Shown: positions 17,140 to 24,693 of the stretch, piece after piece | Position numbering within the stretch: the stretch's first letter is position 1 | Layout: each line of letters starts with the position of its first letter | Translations under genes and position numbers: made by a program | DNA from: Methylibium sp035476815 | GTDB lineage: Bacteria; Pseudomonadota; Gammaproteobacteria; Burkholderiales; Burkholderiaceae_C | Assembly (NCBI GenBank): GCA_035476815.1 | Contig: DATILD010000091.1 | Span: 1 to 64,000 of the forward strand | DNA: 64,000 nucleotides | Direction: 5' to 3' | Notes under the pieces: model-generated | The model's input: only the letters and a program-made list of their open reading frames with translations | Told to the model about the DNA's origin: nothing | Database searches by the model: none

Positions 17140-17859
17140 ATGCATCAACTCGTGCTGCTGCGCCACGGCGAATCGACGTGGAACCTCGAGAACCGCTTCA
17201 CCGGCTGGGCCGATGTCGACGTCACGCCCAGGGGCGTCGAGCAGGCCCGCCAGGCCGGCCTCTGGCTGAAGGCCGCCGGCTTCGAGTTCGACCGCATCGA
17301 GACCTCGGTGCTCAAGCGCGCGGTGTGGACCACCTGGCACTGCCTGGACGCGCTCGAGCGCGTGTGGCTGCCGGTCAGCAAGCACTGGCGGCTGAACGAG
17401 CGCCACTACGGCTCGTTGCAGGGCCTGAACAAGGCCGAGACCGCGGCGCTGCACGGCGACGAGCAGGTGCGCCTGTGGCGCCGCAGCTATGACGTCGCGC
17501 CGCCGCCGCTGGCGCCGACCGACCCGCGCTGGCAGCACGGCGACCCGCGCTACGCCGATCTGGCGCCCGGCGAACTCCCGCTCGGCGAATGCCTGCGCGA
17601 CACGGTGGCGCGCGTGCTGCCGCTGTGGGACAGCGAACTCGCCCCGGCGATCCGCCGCGGCGAGCGGCTGCTGATCTCGGCGCATGGCAACAGCCTGCGG
17701 GCGCTGATCATGCACCTCGACCGCCTGGCGCCGGAGGAGATCCTGAAGGTCAGCGTGCCGAACGCGGTGCCGCTGGTCTACGAGCTCGACGAGAACCTGC
17801 ATCCGACGGATCGCTACTTCTTGCGCGAGGAGCGCACGTCCGGGCTGATCCTGTCGTGA
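17140..17859 (+). CDS. gpmA: 2,3-bisphosphoglycerate-dependent phosphoglycerate mutase
   Basis: A 239-residue glycolytic enzyme that interconverts 3- and 2-phosphoglycerate. The phospho-acceptor His is in LLRHGESTWN (residue 9), with NRFTGWADVDVTPRG after it; the second catalytic His is in ISAHGNSLRALI, and the active-site Glu is in LNERHYGSLQGLNKAE. Length and motifs are typical. It is divergent from the rhodanese gene (159 bp spacer). Downstream lies repeat DNA and a foreign-looking gene instead of a glycolysis neighbour. Confidence 0.97.
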   Translation: MHQLVLLRHGESTWNLENRFTGWADVDVTPRGVEQARQAGLWLKAAGFEFDRIETSVLKRAVWTTWHCLDALERVWLPVSKHWRLNERHYGSLQGLNKAETAALHGDEQVRLWRRSYDVAPPPLAPTDPRWQHGDPRYADLAPGELPLGECLRDTVARVLPLWDSELAPAIRRGERLLISAHGNSLRALIMHLDRLAPEEILKVSVPNAVPLVYELDENLHPTDRYFLREERTSGLILS

Positions 17860-17914
17860 GCTTGCGGTAGGGCGGCCGGGCCTTCGATCGTTTCGACTTG
17901 TCGCGGTTTGCCGT

Positions 17915-18185
17915 GTGAGGCTGCGCGGGGAATTCGCCCCCGCACGGCGACCTACTGTCTCTTGCTTCGCCAAGAGAAAGTAGGCAAAGAGAAGGCGACC
18001 CTGGTGACTTGCGTCTCGCTTCGCGAGCCGTGCCCTGCGCTGCTCGCGGCGGGCGGGAAGTCCGCAAACTCGCCCTGCGGGCTCAAACATGCGGACTTCT
18101 TTTTCCGCCCGCCGCTGCGCTGCTCGGCTGCGTCACAAGGGGCCCAACACGATCGTGATCAGATGGACGATAGGCCGCAACGCGG
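17915..18185. repeat. Hairpin-rich intergenic repeat, left flank of the DUF2971 gene
   Basis: This is the bulk of the 332 bp gap after gpmA. It contains a strong hairpin (CCTACTGTCTCTTG / CAAGAGAAAGTAGG, 17951-17984) and a second long stem pairing GCGGGCGG..GTCCGC with GCGGAC..CCGCCCGC (about 18048-18115). Its first ~47 bp recur in inverted orientation at 19253-19300. From memory, similar sequence is scattered through Burkholderiales genomes; that is not checked here. Confidence 0.75.
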
Positions 18186-18191
18186 CCCGGG

Positions 18192-19196
18192 TTAGCCCTC
18201 GCCGCCGGCAGCTTCTCTGTATGCACGAGAGAACTCGTCAATACCAAACTGGGGCATTGATTCTTTCGCCTGCCACCCCCCGACCCAGGCCGATAAATCT
18301 TGTGCGTCATTCGCGACGATCGCAATTTCTTGCGATATAAACTTATCCGCCAAAGTGAGTCGGTGAACATATCTACTCATACCAGGCCCCAGAAAGGTGG
18401 CCGTCTCTGGCAGCCCCGGGAACACCGGCTGGCACGGATATCGTGATAGCGCGGGATCGGCAGAGTAAGTGGAAATGGCAGATTTGAGCCTCCATTCACG
18501 CTCGAACGCAAACTCTGCTCTCTTTATGTTTGGCGCGAACAGGCACAACCTCTCGGTCACCCAGTTTGCGATGAGTTCAGAGCGAAAAGCTGCACCTGCA
18601 GAATCAAGCACCTCTAACTGCCGCGGAATAGCTTCGGGGTGTTCAAGACGAAACCCCTGCTCTGGAATGGCGTCGATGAACTCCCTCTCGTCGTAGGTAA
18701 CATGCGACAACATTGCACTCGTGAATGGAGATGGAGCGGAGTAGGCGAGTACCGGCAACATGAAGTTGAAGTGGATGATGCACTCCCCGTATTGGCGCCA
18801 CATCCTTTCGGACGCCGGGTTTTGTGTGAAGCAAGCGACGTATGTCTTGACCCTCGGGTTATCGACGTGGTCGAACTCGTAAGTTAGGTTGTCGATCGTC
18901 CTATCGAGTACCTGGAGAACGTTGGGGCGAACTCGTCCATACAACTCTTGGAGCAGTCGCGCGATCTTCATCCGGCGCCTTTCTAAGGATCGCGCCTTTA
19001 CCAGATGATCCCGAATCAACCGTATTCCGTGTACGTACTCGGCTGTATCGGCGAAATCCCATATTGGTCTTGCCAATAGAGCCTTACTCTCCAACAGAGC
19101 TTTTAGCGACCCGACGCGCGTGTAGTGAAAGAGTGGTGGATAGTTTCGAGCCAAACTAATAAAGAAGGGCTCAACAGGATTCAATGCAGCGCTCAT
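18192..19196 (-). CDS. DUF2971-domain protein, probably horizontally acquired
   Basis: A 334-residue protein with no signal peptide. DUF2971 features seen: LFHYTRVGSLKALLESKALL near the N-terminus, a central CFTQNPASERMWRQYGE and the later FEREWRLKSA. The family's function is not established. The His-Tyr near the start and the late Glu-x-Glu/Arg resemble the layout of HYE-type ADP-ribosyltransferases, but that is only my inference. Base composition and codons are clearly AT-richer than all neighbours (many ATA, AGT and TTA-type codons), and inverted repeats flank it. The ATG at 19196 is the natural start (MSAALNPVEP). Confidence 0.8.
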   Translation of the reverse strand: MSAALNPVEPFFISLARNYPPLFHYTRVGSLKALLESKALLARPIWDFADTAEYVHGIRLIRDHLVKARSLERRRMKIARLLQELYGRVRPNVLQVLDRTIDNLTYEFDHVDNPRVKTYVACFTQNPASERMWRQYGECIIHFNFMLPVLAYSAPSPFTSAMLSHVTYDEREFIDAIPEQGFRLEHPEAIPRQLEVLDSAGAAFRSELIANWVTERLCLFAPNIKRAEFAFEREWRLKSAISTYSADPALSRYPCQPVFPGLPETATFLGPGMSRYVHRLTLADKFISQEIAIVANDAQDLSAWVGGWQAKESMPQFGIDEFSRAYREAAGGEG

Positions 19197-19252
19197 AGGA
19201 GTGATCAGACGTCAATTAGCAAACGAGGTCTACCGTCAAATCGGAGGAGCGA

Positions 19253-19300
19253 AAGAAGGTAGGTCGCCGTGCAGGGGACGAATTCCCCGCGCGACCTCAC
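19253..19300. repeat. Right inverted copy of the 17915 repeat
   Basis: Reads, on the minus strand, GTGAGG..GCGCGGGGAATTCG..GCACGGCGACCTAC, matching 17915-17961. It lies within the 147 bp between the DUF2971 gene start and pdeM. Confidence 0.75.
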
Positions 19301-19343
19301 GAGCAGACTCTAGGCCAATCGAAGCGACTGGAGGCCTCGTCAG

Positions 19344-20021
19344 TCAACCCGCCGGCAGCCCCACCACCCGCTCCTCGGCCACCGCCCACACCCGATCCCC
19401 CACCCGCCGCTCGATCGGATGCATCCCGGTGAAGCTGCCGAAGGCCGGCAGCACCCCGACCGGATGCGCGCGTTCGTCGCCGAACCAGAAGCACGGCAAC
19501 CGCAGGCTGTCGCGCGCCCGCCCGCCGACCCGCACGCAGGGATGCCAGTGGCCGGCCAGCACGTAGGCGCCGGCGACCGGCCGCGGGTGGTGGCACAACG
19601 CCAGCCCCCCGAGGCGCAGCGGCTCGTCGACCACGTCGATGCCGAGCGCGGTCGGCGGATCGCCCGCCCGCGCGTCATGGTTGCCCCGCACCAGCGTCAG
19701 CCGCAGGCCGGGCCGCCCGGCCCGCCAGCGCGCCAGCGCCCCCAGCGTCGACGGCGCATGCGAGCGCGCCGAATGCAGAAAGTCGCCGAGGAACACGAGC
19801 CGCGACGCGCCGCAGCGGTCGACCAGCGCCGACAGCCCCGCCAGCGTCTCGGTCGTGGTCCCGCGCGGCACCGGCACGCCGAGGCGGCGGAACGACACCG
19901 CCTTGCCGACATGCGCGTCGGCCACCAGCAGGGTCGAGTGATCGGGGAGGAAGACGGCCCGCTCGGGCAGCAGTTGCAGCCGCTCGCCCGCCAGCGCGAG
20001 CTCGACGGCGGCCCCGCTCAC
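19344..20021 (-). CDS. pdeM: Ligase-associated metallophosphoesterase PdeM
   Basis: A 225-residue calcineurin-fold phosphoesterase of the PdeM family, which in many bacteria accompanies an ATP-dependent DNA ligase and helicase in a DNA-repair set. Metal motifs in order are VADAHVGKA, LGDFLHS, RGNHD, LCHHPRP and AGHWHPC. The start is a GTG at 20021, 4 bp after the slmA stop, so it is likely the last gene of argB-nucleotidase-slmA-pdeM. The usual partners (Lhr-type helicase, ligase, exonuclease) are not in this window. Confidence 0.9.
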   Translation of the reverse strand: MSGAAVELALAGERLQLLPERAVFLPDHSTLLVADAHVGKAVSFRRLGVPVPRGTTTETLAGLSALVDRCGASRLVFLGDFLHSARSHAPSTLGALARWRAGRPGLRLTLVRGNHDARAGDPPTALGIDVVDEPLRLGGLALCHHPRPVAGAYVLAGHWHPCVRVGGRARDSLRLPCFWFGDERAHPVGVLPAFGSFTGMHPIERRVGDRVWAVAEERVVGLPAG

Positions 20022-20025
20022 GGCC

Positions 20026-20676
20026 TCAGCCGGCGAGCTGCTGCAGCGCCGCGTCGAGGTGCTCGGTCGGCGAGCGCTTGAAGCCCGAGCGCGCGTAGCG
20101 CTGCAGCCGGCCGAGCACGAAGCTGGTCAGCACCGACGCGGCGGCCTGGGCGTCGACGGTCGGCGTCTCGGAACCGGTGCCATTGGCGAGCTCGCGCAGG
20201 CTCTGGCGCAGCTGCGACTCGAAGCGGTCGAAGAACTGGTTCATGCGCGCGATCAGGCGCTCGTTCTCGAACACCAGCGCGTCGCCGGCCATCACGCGCG
20301 CCATGCCGGGGTTCTTCTCGCCGAACTGCAGCAGCACGGTGAGCATCCTGTGCACCTGGGTGCGCGGGTCGGCCTCGCGTTCGACGATCTGGTTGATCAG
20401 CGTGAACACGCTGGTCTCGATGAACTCGATCAGGCCCTCGAACATCTGGGCCTTGCTGGCGAAGTGGCGGTACAGCGCCGCCTCGCTGACGTCGAGCCGC
20501 GACGACAGCGCCGCGGTGGTGATGCGCTCCGCGCCCGGCTCCTCGAGCATCGCGGCGAGGGTCTGCAGGATCTGGATGCGGCGCTCGCCCGGCTTGGGAC
20601 GCTTGCGCACCGGCGCGGCGACGGCCGCGTCTTCGACGGGCACTTCCGGCAACTCGGGGGCGGGCAGGTCAGGCAT
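20026..20676 (-). CDS. slmA: Nucleoid occlusion factor SlmA
   Basis: A 216-residue TetR-fold DNA-binding protein that binds chromosomal SBS sites and breaks FtsZ polymers to stop division over the nucleoid. The diagnostic N-terminal domain is RRIQILQTLAAMLEEPGAER, then SEAALYRHFASKAQMFEGLI and FIETSVFTLINQI. The start at ATG 20676 (MPDLPAPELPEV) is chosen; the upstream extension is not SlmA-like. Its first codons overlap the end of the nucleotidase gene by 8 bp. The argB-nucleotidase-slmA order is common in Burkholderiales. Confidence 0.95.
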   Translation of the reverse strand: MPDLPAPELPEVPVEDAAVAAPVRKRPKPGERRIQILQTLAAMLEEPGAERITTAALSSRLDVSEAALYRHFASKAQMFEGLIEFIETSVFTLINQIVEREADPRTQVHRMLTVLLQFGEKNPGMARVMAGDALVFENERLIARMNQFFDRFESQLRQSLRELANGTGSETPTVDAQAAASVLTSFVLGRLQRYARSGFKRSPTEHLDAALQQLAG

Positions 20677-21364
20677 GCGGTCGGTGCGGAGTGAAGAGAG
20701 TCCGTAACTCCTGTAGCGAGTGGATTCTTGCACACACATATGCGGGCCTGCGACGCAAGCGCGCACCTACTTCGGGTCCGTGTGAACTGCTGCGCAGGTA
20801 ACGCTGCATCCACACGGTACGAAGGCCCAGGCGGCGCGCCGAGCGCTGGTGGGCCAGGGTGTCCTCGACCAGCACGCAGTCGGTCGGCCGCAGCTTCAGG
20901 CGGGCGAGCACGACGGCCAGCATGCGGGCATCGGGCTTGGGCCGCAGGCGGCCGAACACGCGCATGTCCTCGATGCTGACGATGGATTCGAAGGCGCCGG
21001 CCAGGTCCAGCGCGGTCAGCACGCGCCGGGCGTAACTGGCCGGCGCGTTGGTCAGCAGGATCTTGCGGCCCGGCAGGCGGGCCAGCGCCGCGCGGTCGTG
21101 GGCGTGGCAGCGCAGCCGGTCCTCGAGCTCCGGCAGCCGGTGGGTGTGCTCGAGGAAATGCGCGGCGCGGATGCCGTGGTGGCGCTCCAGGCCCAGCAGC
21201 GTGGCGCCGTAGCGGCGCCAGTAGTCGCGCCGCAGGTGGTCGGCGAGGTCGGGCGCGACCTTGAGCTCGCGCTCGATGTATTCGTTCATCGACGCGTCGA
21301 GCAGCCCGTAGGCGGCGTGCGACGCGTCGTGCAGCGTGTTGTCGAGGTCGAACAGCCACGTCAC
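20669..21364 (-). CDS. HAD-superfamily pyrimidine 5'-nucleotidase
   Basis: A 231-residue HAD phosphatase of the Sdt1/YjjG-like pyrimidine nucleotidase group, which removes phosphate from UMP/CMP-type nucleotides. Motif I is WLFDLDNTLHDA (residues 3-14, nucleophile Asp), motif II is ILLTNAP, and motifs III/IV are RPKPDARML and CVLVEDTLAHQRSA. The start is a GTG at 21364 with a G-rich stretch upstream; upstream sequence is repeat family B. It overlaps slmA by 8 bp, so they are co-translated. Confidence 0.88.
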   Translation of the reverse strand: MTWLFDLDNTLHDASHAAYGLLDASMNEYIERELKVAPDLADHLRRDYWRRYGATLLGLERHHGIRAAHFLEHTHRLPELEDRLRCHAHDRAALARLPGRKILLTNAPASYARRVLTALDLAGAFESIVSIEDMRVFGRLRPKPDARMLAVVLARLKLRPTDCVLVEDTLAHQRSARRLGLRTVWMQRYLRSSSHGPEVGARLRRRPAYVCARIHSLQELRTLFTPHRPHA

Positions 21365-21369
21365 CTGGC

Positions 21370-21472
21370 CCCCACGCTTGCCGCTGCGCGGCTGCGCTGC
21401 CCCCCGAGGGGGCGCGGTCCGCCTTGGGGCGGCCCGGCGGCGGTCCGGCCGCGCCTTGGGCACGTGCGCCAG
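21370..21472. repeat. Dispersed GC-rich repeat, family B (copy 3)
   Basis: The clearest copy: CTGCCCCCCGAGGGGGCGCG, then CCGCCTTGGGGCGGCCCGGCGG, then a partial second GGCCGCGCCTTGGG. It fills the 110 bp between argB and the nucleotidase gene. Read on the minus strand it could form two stable hairpins between the two genes. Confidence 0.75.
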
Positions 21473-21474
21473 CC

Positions 21475-22383
21475 TCAATGAGACCGGATCATCGTCCCGT
21501 AGGCCTGGTCGGAGAGGATCTCCAGCAGCATCGCATGCGGCACCCGCCCATCGATGATGTGCACCGCGTTGACGCCGCTCTTGGCCGCGTCCAGCGCGCC
21601 GGCGATCTTGGGCAGCATGCCGCCGCTGATGGTGCCGTCGGCGAACAGCTCGTCGATCTCGCGCGCGCTCAGGTTGGTCAGCAGCTTGCCGGCCTTGTCG
21701 AGCACGCCGGGCGTGTTGGTCAGCAGCAGCAGCTTCTCGGCCTTCAGCACGGTCGCGAGCTTGCTGGCCACCATGTCGGCGTTGATGTTGTAGCTCTCGT
21801 TGTGCTCGCCGAAGCCGATCGGGCTGACGACCGGGATGAACTGGTCGTCCTGCAGCGCCACCACCACCGACGGGTCGATAGACGTGATCTCGCCGACCAG
21901 GCCGACATCGTGCTCGACGGTCGGGTCGTCCTTGTCGAGCATCTTGAGCTTCTGCGCGCGGATCAGCCCGCCGTCGCGGCCGGTCAGGCCCACGGCCTTG
22001 CCGCCGGCGGCGTTGATCAGGCCGACGATGTCCTGCTGCACCTGGCCGCCGAGCACCCATTCGACGACTTCCATCGTCTCCTCGTCGGTCACGCGCATGC
22101 CCTGGATGAAGGTGCCCTTCTTGCCGACGCGCGCCAGCGCGTCGTCGATCTGCGGGCCGCCGCCGTGGACGACGATCGGGTTCATGCCGACCAGCTTCAG
22201 CAGCACCACGTCCTCGGCGAAGTCCTGCTGCAGCGCCGGGTCGGTCATCGCGTTGCCGCCGTACTTGATGACCAGCGTCTTGCCGTGGAAGCGGCGGATG
22301 TAGGGCAGCGCCTGGGCCAGGATCTCGGCCTTGTCGCGCGCGGCGATGGTGGACAGGGTGTCGGCGGGGTCGGGCGTGGCCAT
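21475..22383 (-). CDS. argB: Acetylglutamate kinase
   Basis: A 302-residue amino-acid kinase that phosphorylates N-acetylglutamate in arginine synthesis. Seen: LVIKYGGNAM (substrate Lys), VVHGGGPQID, GLTGRDGGLI, NINADMVASKLA and LLLTNTPGVLD, then FADGTISGGMLPKI near the C-terminus. The N-terminal helix before IRRFHGK is of the type found in arginine-inhibited hexameric enzymes, so feedback control by arginine is likely. The start is ATG 22383. The 132 bp upstream is the divergent region shared with the copper cluster. Confidence 0.97.
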   Translation of the reverse strand: MATPDPADTLSTIAARDKAEILAQALPYIRRFHGKTLVIKYGGNAMTDPALQQDFAEDVVLLKLVGMNPIVVHGGGPQIDDALARVGKKGTFIQGMRVTDEETMEVVEWVLGGQVQQDIVGLINAAGGKAVGLTGRDGGLIRAQKLKMLDKDDPTVEHDVGLVGEITSIDPSVVVALQDDQFIPVVSPIGFGEHNESYNINADMVASKLATVLKAEKLLLLTNTPGVLDKAGKLLTNLSAREIDELFADGTISGGMLPKIAGALDAAKSGVNAVHIIDGRVPHAMLLEILSDQAYGTMIRSH

Positions 22384-22515
22384 GGCGCGGGTTCCGGCGG
22401 AGGGTCTATGGTGGCGAATTCTAGGGTTCGCCCTAGGCGTCTTGTTACGCAGGCCCGACGGCGCGGAACTTCGCCGCGCCGCGCGTGCTCCGACAGCCGC
22501 CTACACTCGACCCCC

Positions 22516-22872
22516 ATGCGCCGCGCCACCTGGATCCTCTGGCTGATGCTCGCCCTGCTGCCGCTGCGCGGCTGGGCGGTGGCATCCATGGGGGTGCCGG
22601 TGGTGAACGAGACCGCGGCGACCGCCGTTGCGGCCGTGGCAGCCGACGACGCCGCGATGCCGCCCTGCCACCAGGCGGCGGATGTCGCGGACGCGGGCGC
22701 GACCTCCTGCCAGTCCTGCGACTGGTGCCACGCCACGCTGGCCGGGCCGGCGCGCGGCGGCGTCGCGCCGATGGCGCTGCCGGCGGCGCCGCCACGGCTC
22801 GTCGCCGCCCGCGATACCGGACGGCGTCTGGCCGGCGGCCTCGACCGCCCGCCTCGAAGCGCTCTCGCCTGA
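22516..22872 (+). CDS. Small Cys-rich exported protein at head of copper cluster
   Basis: A 118-residue protein with a signal peptide (MRRATWILWLMLALLPLRGW) and a mature part that carries clustered His and Cys (PPCHQAAD, then TSCQSCDWCHATL). Such CxxC/CH clusters suit copper or other soft-metal binding. No named family is recognised. It stands first in the 22.5-34.4 kb cluster and reads in the same direction as all later genes. The ATG at 22516 gives the signal peptide directly. Confidence 0.7.
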   Translation: MRRATWILWLMLALLPLRGWAVASMGVPVVNETAATAVAAVAADDAAMPPCHQAADVADAGATSCQSCDWCHATLAGPARGGVAPMALPAAPPRLVAARDTGRRLAGGLDRPPRSALA

Positions 22873-22973
22873 GCGGCCCGCGTGCGGACATCCGCACGCT
22901 GCGTTGCTCGATGACGCGTCGTCCGGCCGCGCTGCGGGCGGGCTCCCACGGGTCCTTGCGAGGTGCTCTTCCC

Positions 22974-23279
22974 ATGTTGATCGATCGATTCCGGCGGCTG
23001 TGGCCGGCCGTCGGCCTGGCCGTCACGACGGCGGTGCAGGCCGGCGATCGGCTGCCGGCCGCGGCGCCGGCCGACCCTCTCGACGCGTCCGCGCCGGTGC
23101 CTGCGGTGCGCCACGACTCCATCGTCGCGCGACACCGCGGCCACGCCGAACAGCCGGTCGCGCCATGGAAGGCCGCGAACGACACGGTCGGGCGCATCGG
23201 CGGCTGGCGCGAATACGCGCGCGAGGCGCAGGCCGCACCGGGTGCGCCCCCCGCGTCGGCACCGGCGCACCGGCACTGA
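22974..23279 (+). CDS. Small exported protein of copper cluster
   Basis: A 101-residue protein with an N-terminal hydrophobic segment (LWPAVGLAVTTAVQAG), an Ala/Pro-rich linker and His residues (VARHRGHAEQ, ending SAPAHRH). It resembles short accessory proteins found ahead of TolC-like genes in Burkholderiales metal clusters; I do not know a function. It ends 11 bp before the TolC-like lipoprotein gene. Metal binding at the C-terminal His residues is only a guess. Confidence 0.65.
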   Translation: MLIDRFRRLWPAVGLAVTTAVQAGDRLPAAAPADPLDASAPVPAVRHDSIVARHRGHAEQPVAPWKAANDTVGRIGGWREYAREAQAAPGAPPASAPAHRH

Positions 23280-23290
23280 GAGGGAACGCG

Positions 23291-24682
23291 ATGCGAAGCC
23301 TTCTCTGCCTTGGCGCCGCGCTCGGCCTGGCCGGCTGCGCGAGCCCGAGCCCCGACCGCGGCTTCGGTGCGGTCGAGCAGGCCGCGCAGCAGCGGCTCGG
23401 CCAGACCGTCTCCTGGACCCGCAGCGCCGAGCAGCGCGCCGCGGCCGATGCGCGCGTTGCCGAGCTGCTCGCCGAGCCGCTGGGCGCCGACGCCGCGGTG
23501 CAGGTCGCGCTGCTGAACAACCGCGGCCTGCAGGCCGCCTTCGAGCAGCTCGGCATCACCGAGGCCGAGGCGGTGCAGGCCACCCGCCTGCCCAACCCCG
23601 GCTTCAGCTTCGGGCGCTTCCGGCGGGGCGACGAGGTCGAGATCGAGCACGGCTTGCACCTGAACCTCGCCCGCCTGCTGGCCGCGCCGATGGTCGCCGA
23701 GCTGGAGGCCCGCCGCGTCGAACAGGCCCGGCTGGCCGCCGTGCTGCAGGTGCTGACGCTGGCCGCCGAGGCGCGCAAGGCCCAGGTGCAGGCCGTCGCC
23801 GCCGAGGAAGCCGTGCGCTACCTGCGCCGCGTGCAGGACGCCGCGGAGGCGAGCGCCGAGCTGGCCCGGCGCATGGCCGAGGTCGGCAACTTCAGCGCGC
23901 TGCAGCGGCTGCGCGAGCAGGGCTTCTACGCCGACGCGACCTTGAACCTCGCGCGCGCCGAGCAGGCCCGCATCGCGAGCCGCGAGCGGCTCGCGCGGCT
24001 GCTCGGGCTGTGGGGGGCGCAGACGGCCTACACCTTGCCGGAGCGGCTGCCGGACCTCCCGGCCCAGCCCGACGAGCTGCCCGACATCGAGCGCACCGCC
24101 CTCGCCCAGCGCCTCGACGTGCAGGCCGCGCGGCTGGCCGCCGAGCACACCGCCGCCAACCTCGGCCTGACGAAGGCCACGCGCTTCGTCAACGTGCTCG
24201 AGCTCGGTTACGAGCGCAACAGCTCGAACCAGGCGCCGCGCCAGACCGGCTGGGAGATCGGTTTCGAGCTGCCGCTGTTCGACTGGGGCAGCGCCCGCGT
24301 GGCGCGCGCCGAGGGCCTCTACATGCAGACCTTGCACCGCGCGGCCGAGACCGCGGTGAACGCCCGCTCCGAGGTGCGCGAGGCCTACGCCGCCTACCGC
24401 GGCGCCTGGGACATCGCGAAGCACCACCGCGACGAGCTCGTGCCGCTGCGCCGGCGCATCGCCGAGCAGAACACGCTGCGCTACAACGGCATGCTGATCG
24501 GCGTGTTCGAGCTGCTCGCCGACGCGCGCGCGCAGATCGCCAGCGTCAATGCCGCGATCGAGGCGCAGCGCGACTTCTGGCTCGCACGTGCCGACCTCGA
24601 TATGGCCCTGCTCGGGCCGACCCGGCTCACGCCGATGACGGCACCGGGCGCCGCCACGCCGGCCGCCGCCGGCGGCCACTGA
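23291..24682 (+). CDS. TolC-family outer-membrane lipoprotein
   Basis: A 463-residue outer-membrane efflux protein. The signal peptide ends in a lipobox (LGLAGC, Cys ~16). Two TolC-type helical repeats follow, with outer-membrane strands at PNPGFSFGRFRRGDEVEIEH and NVLELGYERNSSN. It would form the trimeric exit duct for a metal-efflux pump or deliver copper-handling proteins. A second TolC homologue (28411-29712) sits next to the RND genes, so this copy may serve another inner-membrane partner. It is 11 bp from the multicopper oxidase gene and clearly co-transcribed. Confidence 0.9.
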   Translation: MRSLLCLGAALGLAGCASPSPDRGFGAVEQAAQQRLGQTVSWTRSAEQRAAADARVAELLAEPLGADAAVQVALLNNRGLQAAFEQLGITEAEAVQATRLPNPGFSFGRFRRGDEVEIEHGLHLNLARLLAAPMVAELEARRVEQARLAAVLQVLTLAAEARKAQVQAVAAEEAVRYLRRVQDAAEASAELARRMAEVGNFSALQRLREQGFYADATLNLARAEQARIASRERLARLLGLWGAQTAYTLPERLPDLPAQPDELPDIERTALAQRLDVQAARLAAEHTAANLGLTKATRFVNVLELGYERNSSNQAPRQTGWEIGFELPLFDWGSARVARAEGLYMQTLHRAAETAVNARSEVREAYAAYRGAWDIAKHHRDELVPLRRRIAEQNTLRYNGMLIGVFELLADARAQIASVNAAIEAQRDFWLARADLDMALLGPTRLTPMTAPGAATPAAAGGH

Positions 24683-24693
24683 AGGACCCCACG

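Larger units (their letters stand above)
17915..19300. mobile_element. Candidate small mobile cassette bounded by inverted repeats
   Basis: The left end (17915-17961) and the reverse complement of the right end (19253-19300) share GTGAGG, GCGCGGGGAATTCG and GCACGGCGACCTAC in the same order with only a few mismatches and one indel. Between them sit hairpin repeats and one AT-richer gene. No transposase is present and I see no target-site duplication, so if it moves it must use functions supplied elsewhere. The element is inferred. Confidence 0.45.
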
